From DASWHD01 sp036393335 (GTDB taxonomy: Bacteria; CG2-30-53-67; CG2-30-70-394), in NCBI GenBank assembly GCA_036393335.1, contig DASWHD010000119.1, positions 1 through 6,926 of the forward strand: 6,926 bases of DNA. Direction: 5' to 3'. Positions 5,928 to 6,926 of this stretch are shown here, in pieces. Numbering within the stretch: position 1 is the first letter of the stretch; every line of letters starts with the position of its first letter. The notes under the pieces were generated by a model. That model worked only from the letters and a program-made list of their open reading frames with translations. It searched no databases and was not told the origin of the DNA. The position numbers and the translations under genes were made by a program.

Positions 5928-5956
5928 AGACTATCCAGTCAGCCCAAGCTTGCCAA
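5928..5956 (-). promoter_or_regulatory. Weak candidate promoter for the DUF433 gene
   Basis: Read on the minus strand, TTGGCA (5956-5951) is followed after 17 bases by TAGTCT (5933-5928). The -35 matches consensus at five of six positions, the -10 at three. It lies about 45 bases before the DUF433 start. No palindrome overlaps it. Confidence 0.25.
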
Positions 5957-6064
5957 GGAGAAGGTCGAGATGCTCCGACAGACGGTGCGATCTCCCCGTC
6001 TGTTCGGATGAACCCGTCGTGGACCTCGACGCAGTGCTCAACGTGCCCAAGGCTACTCCTGGGG

Positions 6065-6416
6065 CCGGCCTGGTGACCCTGGTGGGCCTGGTGAGCAAGA
6101 ACGGCATCCTCATGGTGGAGTTCGCGAACAAGCGCCAGGAGGCCGGCGACGCCAAGCGCGACGCGGTGGTGTCCGCCGCCATGACCCGCCTGCGGCCGAT
6201 CCTCATGACCAGCGTCGCCACCGTCGCCGGCCACTTCCCCCTGACCCTCGTCACCGGCGCCGGCGCCGCCGCGCGAAACTCCATCGGTCTCGTGCTGGTC
6301 GGCGGCATGACCATCGGCACCCTCTTCACCCATCGTCGTCCCCTCCATCTCGGCTCGTCGCCCGCGACCACACCAAGGACCGCGCCCGCGAGGCGGGCCT
6401 GGCGACGGTGGAGTGA
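6065..6416 (+). pseudogene. 3' fragment of a second RND pump gene, frameshifted
   Basis: From 6067 the frame reads GLVTLVGLVSKNGILMVEFA and continues to GGMTIGTLFT, matching residues 918-1006 of the pump at 2393-5494 with about 4 changes in 89. The DNA matches at 252 of 267 positions, and about 10 of the 15 differences are synonymous. The lysine and arginine/threonine of the proton relay are still present. After 6330 two losses of two bases relative to the full gene (near 6331 and 6350) destroy the frame, so the final residues (EAGLATVE then TGA at 6416) lie in another frame. Everything upstream of residue 918 is missing. It cannot make a pump. It is either the relic of a tandem second pump gene or a partial duplication. 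A chance open frame (5887-6513) reads through it but is not a real gene. Confidence 0.88.
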
Positions 6417-6428
6417 ACCGGGGTTAAC

Positions 6429-6446
6429 CACGAAGGGCACGAAGGG
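6429..6446. repeat. Tandem 9-mer CACGAAGGG x2
   Basis: CACGAAGGG occurs twice back to back (6429-6437 and 6438-6446), preceded by GTTAAC. This AACCACGAAGGGCACGAAGG pattern is, in my recollection, a common intergenic motif in many bacteria. No function is known to me. Confidence 0.5.
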
Positions 6447-6509
6447 AGTACGGGCACCGCGGCGATCGCACGCACCTGTTCGCCGTTGCCCTAACCCCAC
6501 CCCTAACGC

Positions 6510-6538
6510 TTGACGATAGTAACGCAACGCGTTACGTT
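6510..6538 (+). promoter_or_regulatory. higBA promoter with operator palindrome between -35 and -10
   Basis: TTGACG (6510-6515, five of six consensus) and TACGTT (6533-6538, three of six) are 17 bases apart. Between and overlapping them is a perfect palindrome, GTAACGC-AAC-GCGTTAC (6519-6535, 7-bp arms). HigA dimers repress higBA by binding palindromes over the promoter, so this is the likely HigA operator. The predicted transcription start (about 6545) coincides with the HigB start codon. Confidence 0.6.
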
Positions 6539-6544
6539 CTTGCC

Positions 6545-6826
6545 GTGATCCGGTCATTCAAGTGCGTGGAGACCGAGAAGCTCTTTCACGGCCAGTTCTC
6601 CCGGAAACTTCCGCACGAGATCCAGCGGATCGCCGCTCGCAAATTGGAGATGATTACCGCCGCGACGACTCTTGACGCCTTGCGGGTACCGCCAGCCAAT
6701 CGCCTTGAGGCGCTGCGCGGTGAGCGCGCCGGCCAACACAGCATCCGGATCAACCGGCAGTGGCGGATATGCTTCGTGTGGCGCAACGGTGACGCCTTCG
6801 ACGTCGAGATCGTCGATTACCACTGA
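6545..6826 (+). CDS. higB: HigB toxin, RelE/ParE superfamily (COG3549)
   Basis: This 93-residue toxin belongs to the HigB type, a ribosome-dependent mRNA interferase that cleaves mRNA in the ribosome and is neutralised by HigA encoded just downstream (toxin-first order, characteristic of HigBA). The sequence is canonical end to end: MIRSFKCVETEKLF at the start, FSRKLPHEIQ and AARKLEMI in the helices, LRVPPANRLEALRGERAGQH (46-65), then SIRINRQWRICFVW (66-79) and a terminal VEIVDYH. The basic and aromatic residues R68, R71, W73, R74 and H93 lie in the region where the family active site forms. The start is GTG at 6545. There is no Shine-Dalgarno before it, and the predicted transcript would begin at or next to it, so leaderless translation is possible. 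There is no alternative start before M36. Confidence 0.93.
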   Translation: MIRSFKCVETEKLFHGQFSRKLPHEIQRIAARKLEMITAATTLDALRVPPANRLEALRGERAGQHSIRINRQWRICFVWRNGDAFDVEIVDYH

Positions 6827-6834
6827 GGTGCACA

Positions 6835-6926
6835 ATGGCCACCCAACGAGATTTTCCCCCGATCCACCCCGGCGAGATCCTGCTGGAGGAATTCCTCAAC
6901 CCGATGGGGATCACCCAGTACCGCCT
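6835..6926 (+). CDS. higA: HigA antitoxin (partial, runs off right edge)
   Basis: The first 30 codons of HigA, the helix-turn-helix (XRE-like) antitoxin that binds HigB and represses the operon. MATQRDFPPIHPGEILLEEF is the family hallmark N-terminus, followed by LNPMGITQYR, the start of the helix-turn-helix domain. It begins 8 bases after the HigB stop, with GAGGTG (6825-6830) four bases upstream as ribosome site, slightly close. The rest is outside the window, so whether it is intact cannot be judged. Confidence 0.9.
   Translation, partial: MATQRDFPPIHPGEILLEEFLNPMGITQYR

Noticed and set aside
5536..6348. 270-codon minus-strand frame across the DUF433 gene and the pump fragment
   Set aside because: It is in a different frame from the DUF433 protein and is antisense to the pump remnant; composition is typical of a GC-rich shadow.
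5887..6513. 208-codon frame joining unrelated sequence to the RND fragment
   Set aside because: The first part has no family signal and overlaps the DUF433 start region; it enters the RND fragment by chance and leaves it through a frameshift. No ribosome binding site was seen.

Overview
The window is GC-rich, gene-dense bacterial DNA. Its content (RND efflux pump, type II toxin-antitoxin modules, REP-like palindromes of the GTAGGAGCGGGCTTGCCCGC and GGCGGGC-N3-GCCCGCC types) suggests a gammaproteobacterium, possibly from the purple sulfur/Chromatiales side or a pseudomonad relative. That placement is inference from style, not from a marker gene. No rRNA, tRNA, CRISPR array, transposase or integrase is visible.

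Layout. At the left edge, on the minus strand, lies a 3'-truncated winged-helix DNA-binding protein of the HVO_A0114/TumA-like antitoxin type (1-273). Divergent from it is a VapBC module (443-655 and 642-1040) with a perfect 8-bp-arm operator-like palindrome in front. A 450-bp gap follows, holding a possible terminator, short tandem repeats and a REP doublet nested in a larger inverted repeat. Next comes a second antitoxin-toxin pair (ribbon-helix-helix antitoxin 1491-1727, PIN_3/COG1569-type toxin 1724-2110). Its promoter overlaps a palindrome. The toxin stop codon lies inside a 17-bp perfect hairpin, the first of four hairpins in the 2107-2302 interval.

The centre is a complete 1033-residue RND (HAE1 family) inner-membrane pump gene (2393-5494) with all key proton-relay residues. 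No membrane-fusion or outer-membrane partner is next to it. Downstream, on the minus strand, is a DUF433 antitoxin-like gene (5654-5884). Its overlapping toxin partner survives only as six codons before a stop. Then comes a frameshifted 3' fragment of a second RND pump gene (6065-6416), about 94% identical in DNA to the full gene over 267 bp. At the right edge is a HigBA module: complete HigB toxin (6545-6826) and the first 30 codons of HigA (6835 to the edge).

Five loci of toxin-antitoxin type in under 7 kb, of which two are intact in the window, one is broken and two run off the edges, surround an orphan pump and its degraded copy. The region reads as an accessory, recombination-prone island. 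The toxin-antitoxin modules are each probably self-regulated. Nothing ties the pump to them functionally except position. I see no clearly new multi-gene system; the most informative oddities are the amputated DUF433 partner, the pump-gene fragment, and the palindrome-rich intergenic regions.
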